Below the pieces are notes generated by a model that worked only from the letters and a program-made list of their open reading frames with translations, had not been told where the DNA came from and searched no databases. 59,450 nt of DNA from Acidobacteriota bacterium (GTDB lineage: Bacteria; Actinomycetota; Acidimicrobiia; Acidimicrobiales; RAAP-2), in assembly GCA_018971185.1 (NCBI GenBank), contig JAGXBH010000010.1:1-59450 (forward strand), given 5' to 3'. The position numbers and the translations under genes were made by a program. Within the stretch, counting starts at the first letter, position 1. Each line of letters opens with the position of its first letter. Below, piece after piece: positions 17,479 through 26,462 of the stretch.

Positions 17479-19845
17479 CTAATCCTCGCTGGCGGGAGCG
17501 GCGACAATCTCGTACTGGGGGTTGAGGATCACGGCCTCGCGTCGCAGGGAGGTGACGGTCCCGCGCACCAACAGGCGCGTCCCGCGCTCGATGCCGGGCA
17601 CGACGCTGCGGCCCTGGAATATCAGAGCCACCGACCCGGTGTTGTCCACGATCATGCAGCGAAGGTCGCTGGTGCCGTTCTCACGCGTGATGGTCATGGC
17701 GCGCACGCGACCCGCGATCTCCACGAAGTTGCGCTCGCGCAGTCCGCCGATCGGCACCGAGGCCCCCGAGCGCTCGGCCAGCTTGACGTCCGCCTCGAGG
17801 TGCGACTCCTCGCGCAAACCCCCGCGGACGACCTCGTCGCTGATGGGCACCTCGGTGAGGTCCCCTTCGGCGAGGCGACGCCGACTCGCCCGGAAGGGGA
17901 TGATCGTGGCCGCGGTGCGCGGGATCTGCATCACGGCCCCCGCCATCGAGTCCGCGGTGCGGTCGTGCAACAGCCGTTGCAGTCGCGAGACGAAGCCGCG
18001 TCGCGGCAGGATGACCATGCAGAAGACGTCGGGGTCGCGCACGATGTCCGCGACGAGTTCCAGGGCCGCGCGATCGAGGCGGCGGTCCTCGCACTCCACC
18101 ACCTCGAGGCTGATGGCCTGCGAGGCCGTATCGGGACGTCCCCAGCGTGTCTCGAGGGACCGCGTGACCATGGGGTCGATGTCGAAGTGCACCGCGCGCA
18201 CCGAGTAGGCGTTGAGGGTGTTGCAGTACTGCAGGGCGCGCTCGGTGGCCAAGTCGTAGTTGTCCACGAAGACGACCACTCGATTGGTGCGGATGTTCAT
18301 CGGCGCCGACGTCGCCGAGGCCTCGAAGGCGTGCGCCTCGCGTTGGTACTGCTTGTTGAAGCGCAGCAGCGCGAGGTACATGATCGGTCCCACCAGAACG
18401 ATGATCCAGGCGCCCGCGTTGAACTTCACCGTGACGAAGATGGCCACCACCAGAGCGGTCACCGTCGCCGAGAAGCCGTTGATGAAGACCCCACGGCGCC
18501 AGTGCGCGTCGCGCGAACGACGGTGGCGCGCCACCATCCCGGCGCCGGCCATGGTGAATCCGGTGAAGACGCCGATGGCGTAGAGCGCGACGAGTGAGTT
18601 CACGTTCCCGTTGAAGGCGATGATGAGGGTCAAGGAGACCACGCCGAGCAGGATGATCCCGTTGGAGAAGGCCAGGCGGTGCCCGCGCTTGGTCAGCTGG
18701 CGCGGCAGGTACTTGTCGGTGGCCACGTAGTTGGCGAGGAAGGGGAAGCCGTTGAAGGAGGTGTTACCCCCGGTGTAGAGGATCAGCACGGTCGCGAACT
18801 GCACGAAGAGGAAGACCAGGTGACCCGAGCCGTGGTAGCCGAACACCACGCCGACCTCCTGGGACACGACCGTGGGTGAGCCCGACGCGTAGGGCAGCGC
18901 GTGGGTCCAGTGCGCCAGGAGCGCCGTGCCCAGCAGGAGGAAGGCGAGCACGCTCGACATCACGACCAGCGTCTGACGCGCGTGCAGCGACTCGGGTCGC
19001 TTGAAGCTCGCGACACCGTTGGAGATGGCCTCGAGTCCGGTGAGCGACGAGCCGCCGTTGGCGTAGGCGCGCAGCAGCGAGATGAACGCCAGACCCATCA
19101 ACGGACCCGACCCCGGAGCCCCGAGGTGGTAGCCGAGCGCGCTGTCGCTGGGAACCGACACCCGGTGCAGCGTTCCCGCGAAGTACTTGTAGTACCCCAG
19201 AACGATCGTGGTGCCGAGCCCGAGCACGTAGAGATACGTCGGGAGGGCGAAGTAGCTCCCGGCCTCGCGCAGGCCGCGCAGGTTGCCGAAGACCAGGATC
19301 AGCACGATGCCCACGGTGATCTTGAGCGCGTAGGGCGTCAGCGCGGGCACCGCGCTCGTCAGCGCGTTGGTGCCCGCCGAGCACTGCACCGCGACGGTCA
19401 CCGCGTAGTCGATCAGCAGGGCCACCGCCGCGATCTGGGCGATCTTGGGCCCGAAGTTCTCACGCGCCACCACGTAGGCGCCACCGGCCTGGGTGTAGTA
19501 CTTGATGACGTCCCAGTACGAGAGGGTGACGAACAGCAGGACGCCGATGATGACGAACATGATCGGCACGACCAAGGCGAACGCCGCGATGCCGATGAAG
19601 GGCGTCATCTGGGTGAGGATCTCCTCGGTGCCGTACGCCGACGACGAGATGCAGTCCGGGGCCAGCACCCCGAGCGCGATCGCGCGACCCAGTCGCTCGC
19701 CGCTCAGCTGCTCGGTGACGTAGGGTCGACCCAGTACGAGACGCTTGATCCGGTACCCCAGGCTCTCGGGGTACACCGCCGCCAGGTTGGCGTGTGAAGT
19801 CAGGACCGGCGAGTTCTTGGCCAGTTGTTTATCCGCTTCAGACAC
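17479..19845 (-). CDS. APC-superfamily permease fused to a C-terminal OB-fold domain
   Basis: A 788-residue protein. Residues about 40-490 form an amino acid-polyamine-organocation permease of about 12 transmembrane segments (LGVLAPDCISSSAYGTEEIL near the start). A cytosolic region with TNRVVVFVDNYDLATERAL follows, and the last ~95 residues (VEIAGRVRAM...VPGIERGTRLLVRG...NPQYEIV) read as an OB-fold nucleic-acid-binding-like domain. It is divergent from the trkA pair, as in other actinobacteria, where the OB-fold protein is a separate gene nearby. GTG 19845 is chosen because TAAGGT stands 7 nt upstream. Substrate unknown; potassium is suggested by the neighbours. Confidence 0.87.
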   Translation of the reverse strand: MSEADKQLAKNSPVLTSHANLAAVYPESLGYRIKRLVLGRPYVTEQLSGERLGRAIALGVLAPDCISSSAYGTEEILTQMTPFIGIAAFALVVPIMFVIIGVLLFVTLSYWDVIKYYTQAGGAYVVARENFGPKIAQIAAVALLIDYAVTVAVQCSAGTNALTSAVPALTPYALKITVGIVLILVFGNLRGLREAGSYFALPTYLYVLGLGTTIVLGYYKYFAGTLHRVSVPSDSALGYHLGAPGSGPLMGLAFISLLRAYANGGSSLTGLEAISNGVASFKRPESLHARQTLVVMSSVLAFLLLGTALLAHWTHALPYASGSPTVVSQEVGVVFGYHGSGHLVFLFVQFATVLILYTGGNTSFNGFPFLANYVATDKYLPRQLTKRGHRLAFSNGIILLGVVSLTLIIAFNGNVNSLVALYAIGVFTGFTMAGAGMVARHRRSRDAHWRRGVFINGFSATVTALVVAIFVTVKFNAGAWIIVLVGPIMYLALLRFNKQYQREAHAFEASATSAPMNIRTNRVVVFVDNYDLATERALQYCNTLNAYSVRAVHFDIDPMVTRSLETRWGRPDTASQAISLEVVECEDRRLDRAALELVADIVRDPDVFCMVILPRRGFVSRLQRLLHDRTADSMAGAVMQIPRTAATIIPFRASRRRLAEGDLTEVPISDEVVRGGLREESHLEADVKLAERSGASVPIGGLRERNFVEIAGRVRAMTITRENGTSDLRCMIVDNTGSVALIFQGRSVVPGIERGTRLLVRGTVTSLRREAVILNPQYEIVAAPASED

Positions 19846-19921
19846 GAGGACAACCTTAGACCTCACGTGCCGAAAGAGCAGCAATTTGCGGGCTCTCGCT
19901 CGGTTGTGGTGAGATGGGCGC

Positions 19922-20575
19922 GTGCACATCGTGGTGGTCGGCTGTGGCCGGGTCGGGTCGGGTCTCGCGATGCAGCTCTCCGACGAGGGTCACTCGGTGG
20001 TGGTGATCGACAAGAACCGTGACGCCTTTCGTCGACTGGTCCACTTCAACGGCCGCACCATCCACGGGTCGGGCTTCGACCGCGACGTGCTGGCCAAGGC
20101 CGAGGCGAGCCAGGCCGGGGCCCTGGCCGCCGTGACGCGCGGCGACAACACCAACATCTTGTGCGCGCGCATTGGGCGCGACAACTACGGCATCAAGAAC
20201 ATCGTGGCGCGGATCTACGACCCCCAGCGCGCGGGCATCTACATGAAGCTGGGCATCCCGACGGTGGCCACTTCGCTCTGGACGACCCAGCAGGTGAAGA
20301 AGTGGATCCTGCCCTCCGACGACAGCGTCGAATGGACCGACGGCACCGGGACCCTTCAACTGGTCGAGCGGATCGTCCCCGACCACCTGGCCGGTCGGGA
20401 GCTCGGCCATTTCTCCTTCGGGGAGAACGTGCGACTGATCGGGCTGGTCCGGGGGGGTCGCGGACGGGTCGACCTCGAGGGCCTGTTCGCCCAGGAGGAC
20501 GACGTCCTGGAGTTCGTGGTCACCCCCGAGGGCTTCGACGAGCTCGACCGACACCTGCGCGAGCCGGGCTCATGA
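19922..20575 (+). CDS. TrkA-family potassium channel/transporter regulator (CeoB-like)
   Basis: A 217-residue RCK protein. The N-terminal nucleotide-binding fold has GCGRVG (residues 7-12) and ends the second strand with VVVIDKN; a TrkA_C domain follows. Such subunits gate potassium uptake or efflux in response to NAD(H) or other nucleotides. The GTG start is 76 bp from the divergent permease start. It is translationally coupled to a second TrkA gene by an ATGA overlap, so a hetero-oligomer is likely. Confidence 0.92.
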   Translation: MHIVVVGCGRVGSGLAMQLSDEGHSVVVIDKNRDAFRRLVHFNGRTIHGSGFDRDVLAKAEASQAGALAAVTRGDNTNILCARIGRDNYGIKNIVARIYDPQRAGIYMKLGIPTVATSLWTTQQVKKWILPSDDSVEWTDGTGTLQLVERIVPDHLAGRELGHFSFGENVRLIGLVRGGRGRVDLEGLFAQEDDVLEFVVTPEGFDELDRHLREPGS

Positions 20576-21240
20576 GGGTCGTCATCGCGGGCGGCGGGTC
20601 GGTGGGTACCGCGATCGCGCTCGACCTGATCGACCGCCAACACGACGTGACGCTGATGGAGCACATGACCGAGACCGCGGAGAAGCTGCGCGGCGCCCTG
20701 CACGGCGTCAACGTGGTGACGGCCGACGCCTGCGAGTACTCCTCGCTCTCGGCGGTCGACCTGCGCGGCGCCGACGTCATCATCGCGGCCACCGGCGACG
20801 ACGAGGACAACCTGGTGATCAGCTGGCTGGCCAAGCAGGAGTTCGGCGTCCCGCGCGTCATCGCTCGGATCAACAACTCCAAGAACGAGTGGCTCTTTCG
20901 CGAGACCTGGGGCGTGGACGTCGCGGTCTCCACGCCCGCGCTGATCACCTCACTGGTCGATGAGGCGGTCGAGGTGGGTTCGATGATCAATCTCATGGAC
21001 CTCGCCAACGGACGCATGCACCTGTGCGAGATCACGCTGGCCGGCGACGCGCCGGCCGTCGCCTACGGCCACACCCTCGACGAGTTGCGCCTGCCCGACA
21101 ACGTTCGCGTCGTGGCGGTGGTGCGCAACGACCAACCCATGGTCCCCACGGAGACCACTCGATTCCTCGAACACGACCACGTGATCTTGATCACACGCGG
21201 CGACGCCCAGGAATCCTGCGCCACGGCCTTCATCGGCTGA
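20572..21240 (+). CDS. TrkA-family potassium channel/transporter regulator (CeoC-like)
   Basis: A 222-residue RCK protein with GGGSVG (residues 7-12), an acidic end of strand two (TLMEHM) and a TrkA_C domain (EITLAGDAPAVAYGHTLDEL onward). It starts inside the stop of the preceding trkA gene. This two-gene arrangement with a divergent APC permease is the ceoBC arrangement of mycobacteria and relatives. No separate TrkH/KtrB pore gene is in the window, so the partner may be the fused permease. Confidence 0.92.
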   Translation: MRVVIAGGGSVGTAIALDLIDRQHDVTLMEHMTETAEKLRGALHGVNVVTADACEYSSLSAVDLRGADVIIAATGDDEDNLVISWLAKQEFGVPRVIARINNSKNEWLFRETWGVDVAVSTPALITSLVDEAVEVGSMINLMDLANGRMHLCEITLAGDAPAVAYGHTLDELRLPDNVRVVAVVRNDQPMVPTETTRFLEHDHVILITRGDAQESCATAFIG

Positions 21241-21283
21241 GCGACCCTCCGACGGCGCAGGTCGGGGCCCTAGCATGGACTTC

Positions 21284-22048
21284 GTGCGCGCCGCATTCTT
21301 CGACCTCGACAAGACCGTGATCGCCAAGGCGTCCATGGTGGCGCTCGGTCCCGAATTGCACGCACGCGGATTCCTTCGCCGTCGTACGTTGCTGCGCGGG
21401 GTGTTCCTGCAGATCCTCTTCCTACGCTTCGGGGCCAGTGAGGAGCGTCTGGCCAAGATCCGCCGGTCGGTGCTCAAGATCACCAAGGGCTGGGACCACG
21501 ACGAGGTCCGCAACCTGGTGGCCGAGACGCTCAACGAAGTCATGGAGCCGCTGATCTACTCCGAGGCGACCGATCTCATCCGCCACCACCAGGAGGAGGG
21601 CGACGAGGTCTGGCTGGTCTCCACCTCGCCCGCCGAGATCGTGGAGCCCTTCGCCGAGATCCTGGGCATCACCGGGTCCATCTCCTCGCGGGCGATGATC
21701 GACGAGAGCGGCAAGTTCACCGGTGAGATGGAGTTCTACGCGGTGGGCGAGAACAAGGCGCTGGCCATGCGCGAGATCGCCGCCGCCCGCGGGATCGACC
21801 TTTCGGAGTCCTTCGCCTACTCCGACTCCGAGACCGACATCCCCATGCTCCTCGCCGTGGGGCATCCCTTCGCCGTCAACCCCGACCGCACCCTGACGCG
21901 AGTGGCCCACGAACACGAGTGGCCCATCCTCTCCTTCACCCACAAGGTCCGCGCACACGACGGACACCGCGGCCGGACGCCCTTCGTGGTCTCGGCGGCG
22001 GTCCTCGGGGTCCTCGCCTTGATCGGACGCAGCCAGGCCCGTCGCTGA
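21284..22048 (+). CDS. HAD-IB family phosphatase (SerB-like) with C-terminal membrane anchor
   Basis: A haloacid-dehalogenase phosphatase with the nucleophile motif DLDKT at residues 7-11, motif II STSPAEI, and the late YSDSETDIPML motif with the magnesium-binding aspartates. A hydrophobic segment near the C terminus (FVVSAAVLGVLALIG) could anchor it to the membrane. Family members act on phosphoserine or lysophospholipids; the substrate is not evident. TAGCAT at 21271-21276 ends 7 nt before the GTG at 21284, so I take that start; ATG 21275 would overlap the -10 element. Confidence 0.85.
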   Translation: MRAAFFDLDKTVIAKASMVALGPELHARGFLRRRTLLRGVFLQILFLRFGASEERLAKIRRSVLKITKGWDHDEVRNLVAETLNEVMEPLIYSEATDLIRHHQEEGDEVWLVSTSPAEIVEPFAEILGITGSISSRAMIDESGKFTGEMEFYAVGENKALAMREIAAARGIDLSESFAYSDSETDIPMLLAVGHPFAVNPDRTLTRVAHEHEWPILSFTHKVRAHDGHRGRTPFVVSAAVLGVLALIGRSQARR

Positions 22049-22051
22049 GTC

Positions 22052-22070
22052 GCGACACCGCTCGTGTCGC
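22052..22070 (+). terminator. GC-rich hairpin after the HAD gene
   Basis: A perfect 7-bp stem GCGACAC/GTGTCGC with a 5-nt loop begins 4 bp after the stop codon of the HAD gene. No T-run follows, so intrinsic termination is possible but not sure. Confidence 0.4.
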
Positions 22071-22165
22071 CGCCGACCGACTTCACCCGACGTCCTCGTC
22101 GACTCCTCGACCCTCGCCCTTGACCACGGGATCGAGAGACGCTATATTCAACTATATGGTTAATC

Positions 22166-22177
22166 AACTAATTAGTT
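22166..22177. promoter_or_regulatory. Candidate ArsR operator (12-bp palindrome)
   Basis: The perfect palindrome AACTAATTAGTT lies in a conspicuously AT-rich block (about 22143-22184) directly upstream of the arsR/SRPBCC pair. ArsR-family repressors usually bind AT-rich inverted repeats overlapping their own promoter, so autoregulation is a reasonable inference. Confidence 0.5.
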
Positions 22178-22190
22178 TAATACAACGTCG

Positions 22191-22520
22191 ATGACCGACC
22201 TCAGCGCCACCTTCCTCGCCCTCGCGGACCCGACGCGGCGTGCGATGGTCGCACGCTTGGCGCAGGGCCCCGCCAGCGTCAGCGACCTCGCCGAACCCTT
22301 CGCCGTGAGCTTGCAGGCGGTCTCGAAACACCTCAAGGTCCTCGAGCGCGCCGGCATCGTGACGCGCGAACGTCGCGCTCAGTCGCGACCGGCGCGACTG
22401 GCCGCACCGGCCCTCGAGGAAGCGAGCCGCTGGCTGCTGGAGTACCGCGAGTTCTTCACCGAGAGTTACGAACGTCTCGACGAGCTGCTGGCGCGGCGAG
22501 AGGAAGGAGAGACCCCATGA
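22191..22520 (+). CDS. ArsR-family transcriptional regulator
   Basis: A 109-residue winged-helix repressor. The recognition region AVSLQAVSKHLKVLERAGIV is typical of ArsR proteins that sit next to SRPBCC/AHSA1 genes, and no metal-binding cysteines are present. It overlaps the following SRPBCC gene by 4 bp, so repressor and putative ligand-binding protein are made together. The AT-rich upstream block with a palindrome is a likely operator. Confidence 0.9.
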   Translation: MTDLSATFLALADPTRRAMVARLAQGPASVSDLAEPFAVSLQAVSKHLKVLERAGIVTRERRAQSRPARLAAPALEEASRWLLEYREFFTESYERLDELLARREEGETP

Positions 22521-22990
22521 CCTACGAGACCGGATTCGAGGTACCCCCCGAACGACAGGAGGTGATCATCACCCGTCTCTTCGCGGCCAGTCCCGAACGA
22601 GTCTTCGCGGCGCACGTCGACGCCACGCTGGTCCCCCTCTGGTGGGGACCGCGGTATCTCACCACCAGCGTGGAGCGACTCGAGGCCCGACCGGGCGGTC
22701 AATGGCGCTACATCCAGCGCGCCGCGGATGGGGCGGTCCACGCGTTCCACGGCGTCTTCCACCTGGTCGAAGCGTCCCGACGACTGGTCACCACCTTCGA
22801 GTACGAGGGCACGCCCGGGCAGGTCCTCTTGAACGACCTCCACTTGGAGGCCGTCGCCGAGGGGACTCGGCTGATCCAGAAGTCGGTGTACCTAAGCGTG
22901 GGTGATCGCGACGCGATGGTCCAGGCAGGGATGCGCAGTGGGCTCGTGACCTCGATGGAGCGCCTCGACGAGCTCTTCGCCGCGTCCTGA
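22517..22990 (+). CDS. SRPBCC (AHSA1-like) domain protein
   Basis: A 157-residue START/Bet v1-like fold protein. The usual pattern is visible: ITRLFAASPERVFAAHVDATLVPLWWGP at the start, a beta-rich middle and a long C-terminal helix (MVQAGMRSGLVTSMERLDELF). The fold holds a hydrophobic ligand cavity; the ligand is unknown. It is translated together with the ArsR regulator. The same kind of pair occurs again at 46337-46995 in reversed order. Confidence 0.87.
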   Translation: MTYETGFEVPPERQEVIITRLFAASPERVFAAHVDATLVPLWWGPRYLTTSVERLEARPGGQWRYIQRAADGAVHAFHGVFHLVEASRRLVTTFEYEGTPGQVLLNDLHLEAVAEGTRLIQKSVYLSVGDRDAMVQAGMRSGLVTSMERLDELFAAS

Positions 22991-23015
22991 ACTCGACGCG
23001 CGGGGCCCGAGGACG

Positions 23016-23969
<954 letters not shown>

Positions 23970-23985
23970 GGCACTCCTTGAGTCG

Positions 23986-24003
23986 TGCCGGAGTTTTCCG
24001 GCA
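23986..24003 (-). promoter_or_regulatory. Leader hairpin upstream of the sigma factor gene
   Basis: A perfect 7-bp stem TGCCGGA/TCCGGCA with a 4-nt loop lies 16 bp upstream of the start codon, just before the ribosome-binding site. A TATAAC hexamer lies further upstream on the minus strand. The hairpin could affect translation or mRNA stability; no function is shown. Confidence 0.4.
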
Positions 24004-24039
24004 GTACTAGTTATACGGTGGGGCGCAACCACACCCGCC

Positions 24040-24549
24040 CTAGGAGCGCCGACCCAGACTCTCGGCCATCCCGGCCCCGTCCAGGGCGTCCAGAAGTGCG
24101 CGCGCGGCGAGCGACCACGCCGGACCTTCGGGGAGTGGTTCGCCCGCGAGGGCCTGCCCCGTGGTCCGGATCTCCCTCACGACCAGGTCAGAACCATGGC
24201 GCATCACCGCACGGCGCCATTCATCGTCCTCCTCGACGAGGTAGTCGCGCAGGCTGACCAGCAGTCGCGGACCCAGCAACATCGACACGGCGTAGAGGGT
24301 GAGCGCGCCGGTCGGGTCCTCGACGAGGGAGCGGGCGACCAGCGACGCCACCACGACGTCGCCGAGCGCGTCGTCGGGGAGCACGCCACCATCTCTCAGT
24401 TCGAGCGCCAACTCGCCGAAGGCGCGACTGGCCTCGTGCAGGCGCACGACGGCGGCGTCACTGGCCGCCCGGGGCGCCCCCTCGCCCAGGGACGAGTAGA
24501 GCGCGTCGTAGATCGCGGCCAGATGTCGGCCCGCGGGCCACTCGCTCAC
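24040..24549 (-). CDS. Protein of unknown function, nadE-linked
   Basis: A 169-residue, mostly helical soluble protein with no recognised domain. It starts in a GTGA overlap with the nadE stop, so it is co-translated with NAD synthetase, and ends 70 bp before the sigma factor gene. Hydrophobic helices around SMLLGPRLLVSLRDYL do not look long enough for membrane insertion. I do not recognise a family. Confidence 0.65.
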   Translation of the reverse strand: MSEWPAGRHLAAIYDALYSSLGEGAPRAASDAAVVRLHEASRAFGELALELRDGGVLPDDALGDVVVASLVARSLVEDPTGALTLYAVSMLLGPRLLVSLRDYLVEEDDEWRRAVMRHGSDLVVREIRTTGQALAGEPLPEGPAWSLAARALLDALDGAGMAESLGRRS

Positions 24550-26321
24550 GGCTTCTCGGGGCGGAAGGCGTTGGTGATCGGCATGCGCCGGTCGCGACCG
24601 AAGGCCTTCTTCGAGATGCGCACCCCCGGCGGCATCTGACGGCGTTTGTACTCACTGGCGTCCACCAGACGGGTGATGCGCAGGACCAGTTGGGCGTCGT
24701 GTCCCGCCTCGATCATCTCCTGGGCCGTGGCGTCCTCCTCGACGTAGAGCTCGAGGAGCGGATCCAACTCGTCGTAGGGCGGCAGCGACTGGTCGTCGCG
24801 CTGATCGGGCCGCAGTTCCGCCGACGGCGCCTTGACCAGGACGTCGACGGGGATCGGCTCGGGGTCACCCTGGGCGGCGGCGAGCGCGTTGCGATAACGA
24901 CAGAGTTCGTACACCAGGGTCTTGGGCACGTCCTTGATGACCGCGAAGCCACCCGCCGAGTCCCCGTAGAGGGTGGAGTAGCCGGTGGCCATCTCGGACT
25001 TGTTACCGGTCGTCAGGACGATGGCGCCCGTCTGGTTCGACACCGCCATCAACAGCACGCCGCGAATGCGCGATTGCAGGTTCTCCTCCGTGAGCCCCTT
25101 GAGCGGCTCGCCCAGGACGCCTTCGAGCATGGTCATCACCGTGGTGTGCGCCGCCTCGATGGCGATCGTGTCGATCTCGATGTCGAGGCGTCGCGCCAAC
25201 TCGTAGGCGTCGCGCAGGGAGTGCTCCGAGGAGTAGCGCGAGGGCATCGCGAACCCGTGCACCGCCCGCGAGCCGACCGCGTCGACGGCGATCGCCGCCA
25301 CCAATGAGGAGTCGACGCCGCCCGAGAGTCCGAGGATCGCCGATCGGAAGCCGTTCTTTCGCAAGTAGTCGCGCGTGCCCATCACGAGGGCGTCGTAGAT
25401 CTCGGCCACGTCCGCCGCGGGCTCCGCGACCCGATTGACGTGCGGTGACACCACGATGCGCTCGTCGCGGGCGTAGACGCTCTCGACCGGCACTCCGGCC
25501 CGGGACTCGCGCGCCTCGACCTCGACGACGAGCAGCTCCTCCTGGAACGCCGCGGCGCGGGCGACCACGCGACCGTCGGCGTCGACCACCACGCTCTGGC
25601 CGTCGAAGACCAACTCGTCCTGGCCCCCCACCAGATTGACGTAGGCGATGGGACATCCGGTCTCGAAGGCACGCTCACGCAACATCGTCTCGCGGTCCTC
25701 GCGACGGCCGCGCGCGAAGGGTGAGGCGTTGGCGACCACGAGGAGGGTCGCACCTTGGGCGGCCAACTCCGCCGCCGGACCCGCGAACGTCCACACGTCC
25801 TCGCAGATCAACATCCCCACCGCCACACCCTCGACGTTGATGATCGTCCCGGGCCCGACCCCGGGGTGGAAGTAGCGCTGCTCGTCGAAGACGTCGTAGT
25901 TGGGCAAGAGTCGCTTGGTCGCGATCGGCCCGATGCCGCTCCACGAGATCGTCGCCAGGGCGTTGGCGATGCGCGGCAAGGAGACGCGACCCTCGTTCAC
26001 GACGCGCGTGACGTCGCGACCGTCCAGGGCCGGGGCGAGGACCACCCCCTCCCCCTCATTGACGACCGTGCCCACCAGGAGCGGCGGCAGGTTCTGGGCG
26101 AAGGCCAGTTCCTCCAGCGATCGTCGCGCCGACTCGCAGAAACCCTCCTTGAGCAGGAGGTCCTCGGGCGGATAGCCCGTCAGGGCGAGCTCGGGCGACA
26201 CCACCAACGCGGCCCCCACCGACGCCGCCTGCGTGCGCAGGCGATGCAGCGTCTCGACATTCTGGCGGAGGCCCCCGACCACCGAATTCATCTGGGCCAG
26301 GGCGATGCGGATGGCGGGCAC
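24546..26321 (-). CDS. nadE: Glutamine-dependent NAD+ synthetase
   Basis: A 591-residue two-domain enzyme that amidates deamido-NAD. The N-terminal nitrilase-type glutaminase domain shows E44 (SPELALTGYPPEDLLL) and the LICEDVW segment with the nucleophilic cysteine; the C-terminal synthetase domain has the PP-loop GLSGGVDSS at about residues 329-337. Length and order fit the actinobacterial NadE type. The start is GTG at 26319-26321. It is divergent from the glutamine synthetase locus. Confidence 0.96.
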   Translation of the reverse strand: MPAIRIALAQMNSVVGGLRQNVETLHRLRTQAASVGAALVVSPELALTGYPPEDLLLKEGFCESARRSLEELAFAQNLPPLLVGTVVNEGEGVVLAPALDGRDVTRVVNEGRVSLPRIANALATISWSGIGPIATKRLLPNYDVFDEQRYFHPGVGPGTIINVEGVAVGMLICEDVWTFAGPAAELAAQGATLLVVANASPFARGRREDRETMLRERAFETGCPIAYVNLVGGQDELVFDGQSVVVDADGRVVARAAAFQEELLVVEVEARESRAGVPVESVYARDERIVVSPHVNRVAEPAADVAEIYDALVMGTRDYLRKNGFRSAILGLSGGVDSSLVAAIAVDAVGSRAVHGFAMPSRYSSEHSLRDAYELARRLDIEIDTIAIEAAHTTVMTMLEGVLGEPLKGLTEENLQSRIRGVLLMAVSNQTGAIVLTTGNKSEMATGYSTLYGDSAGGFAVIKDVPKTLVYELCRYRNALAAAQGDPEPIPVDVLVKAPSAELRPDQRDDQSLPPYDELDPLLELYVEEDATAQEMIEAGHDAQLVLRITRLVDASEYKRRQMPPGVRISKKAFGRDRRMPITNAFRPEKP

Positions 26322-26364
26322 GCCACGAGCCTACCGGCGGCGCTCGGAGTCCTAGGGGGCGAAG

Positions 26365-26381
26365 GTTTACACAGGGTTAAC
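26365..26381 (+). promoter_or_regulatory. Candidate GlnR-type site upstream of glnII
   Basis: GTTTAC (26365-26370) and GTTAAC (26376-26381) form a direct repeat with an exact 11-bp period. OmpR-family regulators such as GlnR bind head-to-tail half-sites spaced by one helical turn, with GTnAC and GAAAC-like cores. A GlnR-like gene is the third gene downstream. The site lies 82 bp before the start codon. Confidence 0.5.
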
Positions 26382-26462
26382 AGAACGAGGGGTGAACGTA
26401 TGTCGACCTCCGCCAAACTGGAGTGTCGCGTGCACCACGCGTCGATTTCGTAAGGAGCGATT

